This document shows, in pieces, positions 18,926 to 28,581 of a stretch of DNA of 64,000 bases. The notes under the pieces were generated by a model. The model saw only the letters and a program-made list of their open reading frames with translations, did not search any database and was not told the origin of the DNA. A program made the position numbers and the translations under genes. The DNA comes from an uncultured Bacteroidaceae bacterium (lineage in GTDB: Bacteria > Bacteroidota > Bacteroidia > Bacteroidales > Bacteroidaceae), in assembly GCA_934293005.1 (NCBI GenBank), contig CAKQYA010000004.1:1-64000 (forward strand), in the 5' to 3' direction. Numbering within the stretch: position 1 is the stretch's first letter; every line of letters starts with the position of its first letter.

Positions 18926-19480
18926 TCAATCATTTAATTGTTTTATCAATCTTGCAGGCACTCCAGCTGCAACACTATATGCTGGCAGATCTCTTGTAAC
19001 CACACTATTGGCGCCAATAATAACACCATCACCTATTGTCACTCCTGAAAGCACGCATACATTCTGACCGATCCATACATTGTTTCCTATAACAACACTT
19101 CCTTTAGAAGAAAGATTTCTTCTAATAGGTGGCACTGCCATTTGTTCCTTTGTTATCTCGCCATGAGAGTTGTCAGAAATAAGCACATTTGAACCTGTCA
19201 AGAGATTATCCCCGATAACAACCTCAACTGAAGATGATATAAAATTACCATCACCAAAATGACAATCGGAACCAATCTTTATGATGCCATTGCCCCACGT
19301 GGAAAGACGAGCAGAATGGCCAAAAGCCGTATTGCTACCAATTGCAATGTTTTTTCCTCCTTCAATTGCCCTAATAGGCTCAAACAACACATTTCGGCCT
19401 ACATGTCCGATGTTTAGACGCACCACACTACTGTACATATGCACAAAGACACGTTTAACATAATAGCATAAATCCATCAT
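18926..19480 (-). CDS. Hexapeptide-repeat acyltransferase
   Basis: 184 residues with a clear left-handed beta-helix: IAIGSNTAFG, VVIGDNLLTGSNVLISDNSHG, VVIGNNVWIGQNVCVLSGVTIGDGVIIGANSVVTRDLP, and the closing AAGVPARLIKQL. The conserved His of the DNSHG loop is the likely catalytic base of this O-acetyltransferase family. It overlaps the end of the upstream GT gene by 4 bases, so it is translationally coupled. Probably decorates the repeat unit with an acetyl group. Confidence 0.85.
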   Translation of the reverse strand: MMDLCYYVKRVFVHMYSSVVRLNIGHVGRNVLFEPIRAIEGGKNIAIGSNTAFGHSARLSTWGNGIIKIGSDCHFGDGNFISSSVEVVIGDNLLTGSNVLISDNSHGEITKEQMAVPPIRRNLSSKGSVVIGNNVWIGQNVCVLSGVTIGDGVIIGANSVVTRDLPAYSVAAGVPARLIKQLND

Positions 19481-20604
19481 TTGTTCAAAATTTTATTATA
19501 AAACTTTATAATAGAAGCAACATTTGACTCAAGTGAATAATAACAATTCACGGTGTCAAAAGCTCGCTGGCGCATATTGTCATCGACATTCGGCAGGCAA
19601 CGTATGCACTCAGCAAGCTCATGTGTAGTAGAATACCTAAGTCCTATTTCATGACCTGTGTACAAAAGTCCATTTTCAAACTGTTCATGTGTGCCTCCAA
19701 CATCTCGTCCAATCACAAGACATCCTTGAAACATGGCTTCCGGCATAACTCGGCCAAAGGCTTCAAACTCAGAAGCAACAATTACAGCATTAGCATTACG
19801 CATCAGATTGTCTATGTCTGCCACAGGTCCAAGAAAGAGCACCCTATCCGATATTTCCAACTTCTCTGCCATTTTTTTTATTTTTTTGAGATAACTGCTC
19901 TTTAGTGCTCCACCAGCAACCTTCAATGGAATAGATGAACCGCTTATCGAATAAGCTTCCAGAACCTGTTCTATACCCTTAGTCTTCTCCAATCTTCCAG
20001 CAAATAAAAGATAATCATCTGTGTCGTCACGTTGTGGCAAAACATTTACTCTATTGTGTATTCCATTATAAACCACTATTGAGTTGCAGCGTTTGTCTAA
20101 GGAATGGTAACGCTGTATGTCTTTTGTAATACAAATGGCATAATCTATTGTTTTATAGAATCTATTTCTTGATGGGTAATATCTAAATCCGAAATCAGGC
20201 ATGCCATATTCTCTAAAATGATAGACATGCGGAATGCCACATATATTAGCCGCTCTGCACCCTATATCAATCACACTCACATTAGTGTGCACAATGTCAA
20301 CACCATCAAGCAGGCCTGATAATTTTTTCACAGCTTTATTATTAAGCATTCTTCTTGCCAACAATCGGGGTAACCAAAGAATGTAATCTATAATATTACT
20401 CTCATATGGATACAGATTGGGACGATAGTTGAGGATATGGACTTTCACCCCCAACGATTCAATCTTGTTCTTAAGCATTCCTTCATCAGGCAAGACAACC
20501 ATAGCCTTATGCCCAGCTTTAACTACTCCTTCTAACAAAAGAAGGAAAGACTTTGATGCTCCGCCAAAAGGATCTGAAGAATTTAACACAAATGCAATTT
20601 TCAT
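19477..20604 (-). CDS. Glycosyltransferase, GT4 family
   Basis: 376 residues, GT-B type: N-terminal IAFVLNSSDPFGGASKSFLLLL, LLFAGRLEKTKGIEQVLEAY, and the donor E-x7-E region SEFEAFGRVMPEAMFQGCLVIG. The frame opens at a TTG at 20610, but the ATG at 20604 overlaps the upstream stop as ATGA and gives the usual MKIAFV start. Retaining GT4 chemistry is expected. The sugar is unknown. Confidence 0.85.
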   Translation of the reverse strand: MKIAFVLNSSDPFGGASKSFLLLLEGVVKAGHKAMVVLPDEGMLKNKIESLGVKVHILNYRPNLYPYESNIIDYILWLPRLLARRMLNNKAVKKLSGLLDGVDIVHTNVSVIDIGCRAANICGIPHVYHFREYGMPDFGFRYYPSRNRFYKTIDYAICITKDIQRYHSLDKRCNSIVVYNGIHNRVNVLPQRDDTDDYLLFAGRLEKTKGIEQVLEAYSISGSSIPLKVAGGALKSSYLKKIKKMAEKLEISDRVLFLGPVADIDNLMRNANAVIVASEFEAFGRVMPEAMFQGCLVIGRDVGGTHEQFENGLLYTGHEIGLRYSTTHELAECIRCLPNVDDNMRQRAFDTVNCYYSLESNVASIIKFYNKILNK

Positions 20605-21476
20605 AGCCAACTATCAGTCTTTTGAACTTCTTGTTTCAATGATTGAACAATTTTAGGATATAAATGAAGAGCCTTGAGCAGTCCTTTTATTGTAAGCAGA
20701 GGTCTGTTGGCAAAAAGAAGTGCAAATTTCTTAACTTTAGCAACAATTGAAAGATTTGGATTACATGCAGTAATTAGAACATTCAGAAAAATCTCTTTTT
20801 GTGTAAAGAGGGCTTCATTGCCATGCACCTTTCGGTCGTGCCAAACCCTTGCCATTGACGCAAGAATAATCCCACGTCCATGAAAAACCATACGAGTGTA
20901 GTAATTATTGTCTTCCCCATATTGAAAAAAGAGCGGATTGAAGCCCCCGACTTCCTTAATAAGGGATGACGGCATAAACCAACAAGCAGCACACACTTCT
21001 CCTATGCTGTATGAAGGTTCAGGTTGTCCTTTTATCAGAAGGTCATCAAAGAGTTCGTTGTCTGCACGCCTCAATGACAATCTGAACATACTGTCTATTC
21101 TATTTCCGTCACCACAAAGATGAACAGGAGTGACAATATTCTTACCATCAGCCACTTTTAGCATCATTTCTATTGCTTCTGGTTGCAAATACGCATCTTG
21201 GTTAAGTAGAAGCACATGATTTGCCCCTTGCTCCATAGCATATAGCATGCCTATGTTATTGGCCTGTCCAAATCCAAGATTTTTGTTTTGTGGCATCAAC
21301 ACCACCTCTGGAAAATTAGTCAAGATAAAGTCGCAAGTCCCATCATTAGATCCATTGTCAACCACCACTATTGTGGTAGAAACAGTGCTGAGCCTAAGCG
21401 TAGACAAACATTTATTTATCCATTTCATTCCATTATATGTCACAATCACTGTGTAGACGATTTCTTTTTGCTCCAT
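20601..21476 (-). CDS. Glycosyltransferase, GT2 family
   Basis: 291 residues, GT-A type: TVIVTYNGMKWINKCLSTL, VVDNGSNDGTCDFI, NKNLGFGQANNIGM and the acceptor-side GGFNPLFFQYGEDNNYYTRM. LLNQDAYL takes the DxD position. This pattern is typical of rhamnosyl- or galactofuranosyl-type GT2 enzymes; with glf in the locus a galactofuranosyltransferase is possible but unproven. It overlaps the upstream polymerase gene by 31 bases. Confidence 0.85.
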   Translation of the reverse strand: MEQKEIVYTVIVTYNGMKWINKCLSTLRLSTVSTTIVVVDNGSNDGTCDFILTNFPEVVLMPQNKNLGFGQANNIGMLYAMEQGANHVLLLNQDAYLQPEAIEMMLKVADGKNIVTPVHLCGDGNRIDSMFRLSLRRADNELFDDLLIKGQPEPSYSIGEVCAACWFMPSSLIKEVGGFNPLFFQYGEDNNYYTRMVFHGRGIILASMARVWHDRKVHGNEALFTQKEIFLNVLITACNPNLSIVAKVKKFALLFANRPLLTIKGLLKALHLYPKIVQSLKQEVQKTDSWL

Positions 21477-22726
21477 TTGAATTCAAATTTTGATAATACA
21501 TAAATGATGCCTGCAAAGACATACTGCAATGCAATATAAAAGCCATGAAAACGGTAATAAAATATTCCAAATATTGGAACTGTGGCAAAGATGAATATCA
21601 TCAGCACATCAGCTATGTCATATACTGTTCGCTCTCGGTATTTCACAACACACAAACATGCAAGGCAAAATAAAAGAGACAGAACTACAGCACCTACTAC
21701 ACCTACATCCAATAACCAAGCTCCAACATGTGTAGCAAATACGCCTATAAAAAAACCTTCTCTTGCCGAACGCTCTTCTTTCACTTCTCCATAACTCGTG
21801 TTTAGAAACACATGTGATATAACAGGAATCTCTCTTTGTGTATAAATCAAGTTAGGATCAGCATTATCATAAAAATAACAGAAGTTGAGATACGACTGTC
21901 CTGCATACTGAAGCACACTACCCGATGCGCCCTCATCAGTTTTGTCGAAACGAGCCATGGAGACTGCCGTCAAATACACAATGCCAAGAGCTACAAATGG
22001 AACTCCAGCATATACAAATAGTTTCTTCAAACCTGATGTCAAATGTTTTTTGAATAAAATAACACAGAAGAGAAACATCTCTGCATACAATATGAGTTCA
22101 GCTCTATCAACAGCTTGTATCGCCTTCAACGGACCGCTTAAAGATGCTAACAATAAACATGATGTAAGCCAGATGGAACGTTTTTCCATACACGTGTAAT
22201 AGAAAAACAGAGGAAGTGCTAAGATCGTAGTGTAATTCAGATAATTAAACAAACGCAATATATACGGCATTGAGGCCGCCTTAACATCCGCCAATGACAT
22301 TTCATCATTATAATGCGCTTCACGCACATCATTCAAATCACCATTAAGCACACTGATTGTAGAGTCTGCTACAAGGTAAGTATTCAATAGAAATTGGGCA
22401 ACAAGAATCGCACTAAACAAGAACAAGAGTTTGGGATGGCTATTATCAATCTTTTCCAGTATTTCCGCCTTAACGAAATAGAAGGGTATAATAGTCATTG
22501 TCAGCAAACCACAATATAAAATAGTAGGGAGCAATCCCAACTCTGGTTCAAAACCATTATAAAGCACTCCAGAACCTTCCAGCATATCACCTAACACCAT
22601 TATCACACAGCAAGCAGATGTCAGAGTGTACAATAACGACATATACACTGCAACATCAAAATTTTTAGATTTGTACCACAAATATATGGTTAAAGCGGCG
22701 AAATATACGAAAGGGATAAAATACAT
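21446..22726 (-). CDS. Wzy-like O-unit polymerase (membrane)
   Basis: 426 residues with about ten or more hydrophobic helices and little sequence conservation, as expected for Wzy. There is a large periplasmic-type loop around GEVKEERSAREGFFIGVFATHVGAWLLDVG. The position between pyruvyl transferase and GT genes, with a Wzx in the same operon, supports polymerase. An oligosaccharide ligase of similar shape cannot be excluded. Confidence 0.65.
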   Translation of the reverse strand: MYFIPFVYFAALTIYLWYKSKNFDVAVYMSLLYTLTSACCVIMVLGDMLEGSGVLYNGFEPELGLLPTILYCGLLTMTIIPFYFVKAEILEKIDNSHPKLLFLFSAILVAQFLLNTYLVADSTISVLNGDLNDVREAHYNDEMSLADVKAASMPYILRLFNYLNYTTILALPLFFYYTCMEKRSIWLTSCLLLASLSGPLKAIQAVDRAELILYAEMFLFCVILFKKHLTSGLKKLFVYAGVPFVALGIVYLTAVSMARFDKTDEGASGSVLQYAGQSYLNFCYFYDNADPNLIYTQREIPVISHVFLNTSYGEVKEERSAREGFFIGVFATHVGAWLLDVGVVGAVVLSLLFCLACLCVVKYRERTVYDIADVLMIFIFATVPIFGIFYYRFHGFYIALQYVFAGIIYVLSKFEFKWSKKKSSTQ

Positions 22727-22728
22727 TA

Positions 22729-23961
22729 CTATTTCACATTCATTATCGTATCAAGCATCTTATAAAAACATTTATCTGCTATGTTTGACGCAAGAGCACG
22801 AGAAGGTTTAACATTATAGAATTGATTAAGAACCCGGTCAAAGTTTTCAACGACCCTTTTACAAGAGTATGAATCCTTAAAAGCGCCTGTTATATCAACT
22901 ACACGATCTGCCAACGACAAATCTTCCAACAGTCCAGGTATCTTATGTTCATAGCCTAAGGCTACAAATGGGACTTCATTGTTAATAGCAAAGACAACAG
23001 AATGATACCTTGCTCCCACCACAAATGCTGCCCCCCTTATTATTACTTGCTGCAAATCTGAACCAGTTGTATCAGGCATCACCACTATATTGTCATCTTT
23101 TATCATCTTTGCCAACTTTTGGAAATAGGTGTAGTCGTCCTTTCCTTTCCATGTACACAACTGAGGCAACATCAAAATGGTATGTTCTTTCGCAACACGT
23201 CTAATACTCTTAAACAAACTTACATACATGCTATCAACGTCCAGCTGTGATGCATCCTTAAATGCATAATGCCATGTAAGTTCGTTGGGGACAAACACAA
23301 CATATGGAGATTTCAAAACCATCTTGACATCATCTGGAACTGCCACCTTGGGGAAATCCAAGAAAGCACTATCAATGGATGGCACATAATTAATGCCTAA
23401 GGAATCAGCCAAGCGCTTCGATTTACTGTCACGCAAAGACAAAAACAGAAATGAACGAAGCATGTCAAGAGATATACGTTTAAATATTTTGTTCTCACCC
23501 GTTGCCTCAGGGAATGGACCTATGGAGCGGGAATAATATACTATAGGCTTTTGCAAGTCACGTGCCACTTGCAACATGTACAAATGCTTCCAGTTTTGAA
23601 AGCCCCCCATACAGATTCCGCCAGGAGCACATATCACGATGTCTGCATTTTTGTAGTATTTACGTAATTTCCTTAATATAGGGTGACACATCGTTCCCAA
23701 TTTCGTAAGACGATGTTTAATCAAATACAATGCAACAGGCTCTGTACAAAGATTATGTTTAAATATAAAATTCAAATATCTGTTATTTGAGTTTTGAACA
23801 ACAAACTCATCAATAGCATTAAGATTATCTTGAAAAGCCAACACTGTAATTTTCACATCAGGCAATGCTTTGTTGATAGAACGAACAAGTGCTTTGTGGG
23901 CAGACTCATCCCCTCTATTACCTACAGGTTGATTTATTATGAGAATATTTTTAATTGACAT
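22729..23961 (-). CDS. Polysaccharide pyruvyl transferase family protein
   Basis: 410 residues, family of CsaB/WcaK-like enzymes that add ketal pyruvate from PEP to a sugar. Visible motifs: IINQPVGNRGDESAHKALV at the N-terminus, ICAPGGICMGGFQNW, YYSRSIGPFP, and the C-terminal VVGARYHSVVFAINNEVPFVALGYEHK. Pyruvylation would give the polymer a negative charge. It starts 26 bases after the nitroreductase-like gene. Confidence 0.85.
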   Translation of the reverse strand: MSIKNILIINQPVGNRGDESAHKALVRSINKALPDVKITVLAFQDNLNAIDEFVVQNSNNRYLNFIFKHNLCTEPVALYLIKHRLTKLGTMCHPILRKLRKYYKNADIVICAPGGICMGGFQNWKHLYMLQVARDLQKPIVYYSRSIGPFPEATGENKIFKRISLDMLRSFLFLSLRDSKSKRLADSLGINYVPSIDSAFLDFPKVAVPDDVKMVLKSPYVVFVPNELTWHYAFKDASQLDVDSMYVSLFKSIRRVAKEHTILMLPQLCTWKGKDDYTYFQKLAKMIKDDNIVVMPDTTGSDLQQVIIRGAAFVVGARYHSVVFAINNEVPFVALGYEHKIPGLLEDLSLADRVVDITGAFKDSYSCKRVVENFDRVLNQFYNVKPSRALASNIADKCFYKMLDTIMNVK

Positions 23962-23986
23962 TGTATTACCTAACTTAATGTGTTAA

Positions 23987-24982
23987 TTAATGATATGTGT
24001 TAGTCGTTTCTACAGTTTTACGAGTAGACTCTGCTATTTTCACGTCATTTGGCAAGATTCCAACTCCTATCACTAAAATCATAACCTCATTTTCAGGAAT
24101 ATCGAAAGCCTTTCGTATGCCAGAAAGTTTGCTGTCATAAAAACCGAATGACAGGGGTATAGTTCCCATTCCCATAAAATGCAGAGCATTGATAAGATTC
24201 TGAGCATATAAACCGCCATCAACATAACATTGAAATGGTTCATAATGCAAGAATCCTTTCATGTCGGCAGTAACGACAATGCAGCAATGTATATCATTAT
24301 AGAATCCCATACAGCCGCCTTGCATTAACAAAAGTTTATGACAGTCATCTCCAGTGAACACATGAGTGTGCCATGCCTGCCTATTACATGCCGACGGAGT
24401 ACGTTGGGCCAAGTTCAAGGCTTTATTCAAGACATCTCGGGTAGGTATATCTTTCAAGAAATAACGGATTGAATGCCTACTATTCAACAACGATTCAAAA
24501 TTCCCTTCTGCTTGACGTTTTAAGACATCACCTTTAACTACCGATATGCCTGCTGGCGTAACCAGCTCTGAATCGTCAATGCCAGCTTTATTACATAACG
24601 AACTGAAAAGTATTTCTATTTGAGCAACATCAACTTTTTCTTTTTTCTGATAATTAATATAGGCACGAATCGTTGATAATGGATACAACAAAAATGAACG
24701 ATCTTGTTCACCATACAATGATGCATACTTGAATAAACGCTCTATCAAATTAAGCACTTTCTGTTGTCCGAACCCTTTTTTAGGGAATCTCATTGACAGT
24801 CCTTTCTCTATAACATGGTTCTCACGAAGCAGAGTATACTGCATCTTACGTATATCATTATCTGTTCCAAAAGAAGCATTATACCGGCACAACTTGCACC
24901 AATACACAAGCATTTCCGATAATAGACACAACTGTTTTGGCAGCAGTTCTATTATTTTTTTTTTGGTTCCTTCTATCGTCAT
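23987..24982 (-). CDS. Nitroreductase-family protein
   Basis: 331 residues. The C-terminal half (about 165-320) is a FMN-dependent nitroreductase fold: LNSRHSIRYF (phosphate-binding start), RTPSACNRQAWHTHVF, and GMGTIPLSFGFYDSKLSGIRKAF. The N-terminal about 160 residues are helical with no motif I recognise. Such proteins recur beside pyruvyl transferases in Bacteroidetes polysaccharide loci. The substrate is unknown; reduction of a sugar or flavin-dependent modification is speculation. It overlaps the flippase gene by 4 bases. Confidence 0.75.
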   Translation of the reverse strand: MTIEGTKKKIIELLPKQLCLLSEMLVYWCKLCRYNASFGTDNDIRKMQYTLLRENHVIEKGLSMRFPKKGFGQQKVLNLIERLFKYASLYGEQDRSFLLYPLSTIRAYINYQKKEKVDVAQIEILFSSLCNKAGIDDSELVTPAGISVVKGDVLKRQAEGNFESLLNSRHSIRYFLKDIPTRDVLNKALNLAQRTPSACNRQAWHTHVFTGDDCHKLLLMQGGCMGFYNDIHCCIVVTADMKGFLHYEPFQCYVDGGLYAQNLINALHFMGMGTIPLSFGFYDSKLSGIRKAFDIPENEVMILVIGVGILPNDVKIAESTRKTVETTNTYH

Positions 24983-26316
24983 GATAAATAAGATTTAATA
25001 TTAAACACATTTCTCCATCCCAACACAAGCGAAGCCACTTGTTTAACAAAAACATCTCTATATAATGGAATAAACAGATTTGCTAAAAAACCAGAAGAGA
25101 AAATAGTTACTATTGACACAACAGCCGCGCCATTCACACCATACGGCCTTATGACTAAATAATTAAGCACTATACAAACGACGCATCCAAAGACATTTCT
25201 TAATGACACATACTTTTGTTTTCCTTCAATAATTATCAACTGTCCAGAAGTCTGTGATAAAGCATCACCTATCACCTTAAATGACATAATAGACAACACG
25301 ACAGCTGCACTAATGTATTCAGGCCCGAATGTCAGCAACACTATAGGATAAGACAAAACACTTACCAGCACGGAAGCAATCACACAGAACCACACAGTAA
25401 CACTCATGAATACAGTTGCCAACCTATCATACTTCTCCAAATTTTCCTTTCGTGCTTTGACCAACAATGGACTAACAGTCTGAGCTATAATAGTTGGAAC
25501 AAACACTAAAACCTCAACAAATCTGACAGCCACAGAATAAACTCCAACACTGGCTTTATCCAACAGAGTACCTATCATCACTTGATCAATCTTATTGTAA
25601 ATAACTATAGCTGCTCCAGAAAGCAGAAGCGGAAAAGATTGTTCCAGAATATATTTTGCACATTTTATATCGAAAGACCATTTGGATATTTTATCTATTT
25701 TACTTCTATATGACAAAGCGTAACCAATGGCAAGCAATATGGAATCAAACACTAATGCAGCTACAAACCATTCTAAAGGAGCATGAAGATATAGCAAAGC
25801 TAACTTCACCAACAGTCCTACGACAGTTCTGCTAATTTCAGTCTTTACTACATATTCATTCCAAACTATCGCTGAAAAATGATTGCGAATAACCCACGAT
25901 GTATTAAACACAACCGTGATGGAATACAACAAAATCAACAATCGTGTTTGACTATCATTTTGAAATAAAAATGTATAAACACATATGGAAGCCAATACAA
26001 TAGCCGCCATAACAAGTTTTAAAACGAACGATGTACCAATAAGCACATCCTTATTCTCTATATGCCTTGCTTCTTCTCTTATTTGAATGTTATCGATTCC
26101 AAAATGTGCAAACACTTGAAATATAGCAACTATACTCATCACATAATTCATCAATCCATATTGTTCCTTGCCTAAGTAGCGTGCTACAATAATGCCGACA
26201 ATAAGACTACTAAGCAATGTCACACATTTACCAAGCACTGCCCAATAAATATTAGCATATACTTTTTGTTTTGACGCACTAACTTGTGTATGAAAAATGT
26301 GATTGATTAAAGACAT
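24979..26316 (-). CDS. Wzx-type flippase (MOP/polysaccharide transporter)
   Basis: 445 residues with about 12-14 hydrophobic helices. NIYWAVLGKCVTLLSSLIVGIIVARYLGKEQYGLMNYVM is the classic start of the polysaccharide transporter family, and NKIDQVMIGTLLDKASVGVYSVAVRFVE is its mid-protein signature. Moves the lipid-linked repeat unit across the inner membrane. Confidence 0.9.
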   Translation of the reverse strand: MSLINHIFHTQVSASKQKVYANIYWAVLGKCVTLLSSLIVGIIVARYLGKEQYGLMNYVMSIVAIFQVFAHFGIDNIQIREEARHIENKDVLIGTSFVLKLVMAAIVLASICVYTFLFQNDSQTRLLILLYSITVVFNTSWVIRNHFSAIVWNEYVVKTEISRTVVGLLVKLALLYLHAPLEWFVAALVFDSILLAIGYALSYRSKIDKISKWSFDIKCAKYILEQSFPLLLSGAAIVIYNKIDQVMIGTLLDKASVGVYSVAVRFVEVLVFVPTIIAQTVSPLLVKARKENLEKYDRLATVFMSVTVWFCVIASVLVSVLSYPIVLLTFGPEYISAAVVLSIMSFKVIGDALSQTSGQLIIIEGKQKYVSLRNVFGCVVCIVLNYLVIRPYGVNGAAVVSIVTIFSSGFLANLFIPLYRDVFVKQVASLVLGWRNVFNIKSYLS

Positions 26317-26339
26317 TATAATATTGATTCTTGAGTTAG

Positions 26340-27413
26340 TTATTCTTTCTTGACACCTATGAATTCACTTCTGCATATCCATAGGCAAGTACCCATGAAA
26401 GTAAGAAACATCATTCCTGCCACAAAAAGCATGCGTTTCGGACCTGCAGGCTTGATTGGAACAGAAGCACTCTTGAGTGTGGTAAAGGCCGGAGTGCATT
26501 CCTGCACTTTTGCCTTTGCTGTCTCATGTTGAGATCTCATCGCATTATATGCATTAAGTTTCAATGACATATTTGTCTCTAAGGCATCTCTCTCTGATAT
26601 AAAACTTTGAAGGATAATTCCTTGATGAGAATCACAATAATCACTATATTCTTTTACAGCTCTGTCATATTCATATTTTGCAGTTACACAAAGCTCTTCA
26701 TAATACAACATGTCTTGTCGCGCCTTACTTGTCCTATAGTCTGTGATAAACTGTTGGAGTCTTTCCTTGACAGAATTGGCCATGTTGGCACATACAAGCG
26801 GGTCTTGGTCTTTCACCATTATCGTTGTCACATCAGTCTTCTTGTCAACAGCACAAGTAATATTGGCTTTGACCAATTCTACAATCATTGCGTCATCCTC
26901 TGACATATAAAAAGGATTTATCCTACCTTTACCTTCACCTGAGGAAGAAGGCGCTGTTTTTTTTTCTTTGAACAGACTGATAATATACTTCTGCGCTTTT
27001 TTAAATGGGAATGTAAGCCAATTGCGCTTCTGGTGTTTTTTGAGATATGTGTAATAATCACACTCCACGCTACCATCTTCTGTCTTGACAGGAATATCAA
27101 ACAAACTGACAATAAATTCATTTGAATCAAAGAGTTCTGGATAAAGCAATGGATATATTGCATCATTCTGTGCTCCTCCCAAATTCATTCCGAATGTTGC
27201 GGCTATTGCCGACAAACCACCAGAAGCATTGTCGGACACTGTCTCTGGAGCCAGCGACACATTAGACGTGTAATATCGTGGCTCTGGAAAAATCCAAATG
27301 CATGAAAGCACAAATGCTATGGGCAAAGTAATCCTGAAAAGTTTCTTTTTCTCCCACATGAGTCGGGACAACTTGCCCATATCTATTATTCTTTTATTAT
27401 TTTCGTTTTTCAT
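26340..27413 (-). CDS. Wzz-type chain-length regulator
   Basis: 357 residues with an N-terminal TM (LFRITLPIAFVLSCIWIF), a long periplasmic coiled-coil body, a Pro-rich segment (SASVPIKPAGPKR) and a C-terminal TM (MLFVAGMMFLTFMGTCLWI). There is no fused tyrosine-kinase domain and no separate kinase gene in this locus. Sets chain length together with Wzy and Wza. Confidence 0.88.
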   Translation of the reverse strand: MKNENNKRIIDMGKLSRLMWEKKKLFRITLPIAFVLSCIWIFPEPRYYTSNVSLAPETVSDNASGGLSAIAATFGMNLGGAQNDAIYPLLYPELFDSNEFIVSLFDIPVKTEDGSVECDYYTYLKKHQKRNWLTFPFKKAQKYIISLFKEKKTAPSSSGEGKGRINPFYMSEDDAMIVELVKANITCAVDKKTDVTTIMVKDQDPLVCANMANSVKERLQQFITDYRTSKARQDMLYYEELCVTAKYEYDRAVKEYSDYCDSHQGIILQSFISERDALETNMSLKLNAYNAMRSQHETAKAKVQECTPAFTTLKSASVPIKPAGPKRMLFVAGMMFLTFMGTCLWICRSEFIGVKKE

Positions 27414-27458
27414 AAGTCATACACTGTTATTACATGATTTACTATCAAAAATGTTAAG

Positions 27459-28559
27459 TCATACAGCAATCATCTCCATTGCGCTTGCAATGACCTTGTC
27501 CATATCATAATACTTATACTCTGCAAGCCTGCCGCCGAAGACGACTTTGTCTTGAGCATCGGCCAATGCTTTGTATCGGGCATAAAGCATGGAGTTTCTC
27601 TCATCATTGACAGGATAGTAGGGCTCGTCACCAGGCTGCCATTCCTTGCTGTACTCACGCGAAATGACCGTGTCGGGCTGATTGCCAAACTCAAAGTGCT
27701 TGTGCTCAATGATGCGGGTGTATGGCACCTCTGCCTCTGTATAATTCACCACAGCAATGCCCTGGTAATTATCCACACCCTCAAGCAGTTCGGTTTCAAA
27801 CGACACTGTCCTGTATTGAAGATGGCCATACTGGTAGCCAAAGAATCGGTCTATCTCACCTGTGTATATAACCTTGCCACACATTGAGTCATACATATCT
27901 CTGTTGTCGAGATAGTCAACACCAAGCTCGACCTCGCACCCTTCTATCATCTTCTCGACAAGAGCTGTATAGCCCCCTTCAGGTATTCCCTGATATTTGT
28001 CATTGAAGTAATTGTTGTCGAACGTGAAGCGCACCGGCAGGCGCTTGATGATGAAAGCAGGAAGCTCAGTGCAAGCCCTGCCCCACTGCTTCTGCGTGTA
28101 TCCCTTGATCAATGCTTCGTATATGTCTTTCCCTATCAAGCTGATGGCCTGTTCCTCCAGATTCTTTGGATCATCGATATGATACAGAGCCTTCTGTTCC
28201 TCAATCTTAGCCTTAGCCTCAGCAGGCGTCTTGACTCCCCACATCTGATAGAAAGTGTTCATATTGAACGGCAGGTTGAAAAGCTCGCCCTTGTAATTGG
28301 CCACTGGAGAATTGGTGTAGCGGTTAAACTCCACAAAACTGTTGACATAGTCCCACACATGCTTATTGCTGGTATGGAAGATATGCGCTCCATACTTATG
28401 CACATTGATACCATGCACATTTTCTGTGTAGACATTGCCACCTATATGGTTGCGCTTGTCTATCAGCAACACGGTGCGTCCTTTCTTTTTCAAAAGGTTG
28501 GCGCATACGGCCCCAAAAAGTCCTGCGCCTACTATGAGATAATCATATTTCTGTTTCAT
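27459..28559 (-). CDS. glf: UDP-galactopyranose mutase
   Basis: 366 residues; converts UDP-galactopyranose to UDP-galactofuranose using reduced FAD. The Rossmann start YLIVGAGLFGAVCANLLKKKG is followed by IDKRNHIGGNVYTE, the substrate-site KYGAHIFHT, EGGYTALVEKM and VFGGRLAEYKYYDMDKVI. The frame opens at a GTG at 28580; the ATG at 28559 starts the conserved MKQKYDYLIVGAG. This predicts galactofuranose in the surface glycan. Confidence 0.95.
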   Translation of the reverse strand: MKQKYDYLIVGAGLFGAVCANLLKKKGRTVLLIDKRNHIGGNVYTENVHGINVHKYGAHIFHTSNKHVWDYVNSFVEFNRYTNSPVANYKGELFNLPFNMNTFYQMWGVKTPAEAKAKIEEQKALYHIDDPKNLEEQAISLIGKDIYEALIKGYTQKQWGRACTELPAFIIKRLPVRFTFDNNYFNDKYQGIPEGGYTALVEKMIEGCEVELGVDYLDNRDMYDSMCGKVIYTGEIDRFFGYQYGHLQYRTVSFETELLEGVDNYQGIAVVNYTEAEVPYTRIIEHKHFEFGNQPDTVISREYSKEWQPGDEPYYPVNDERNSMLYARYKALADAQDKVVFGGRLAEYKYYDMDKVIASAMEMIAV

Positions 28560-28581
28560 GTTAACCTTCTTTACAGACACA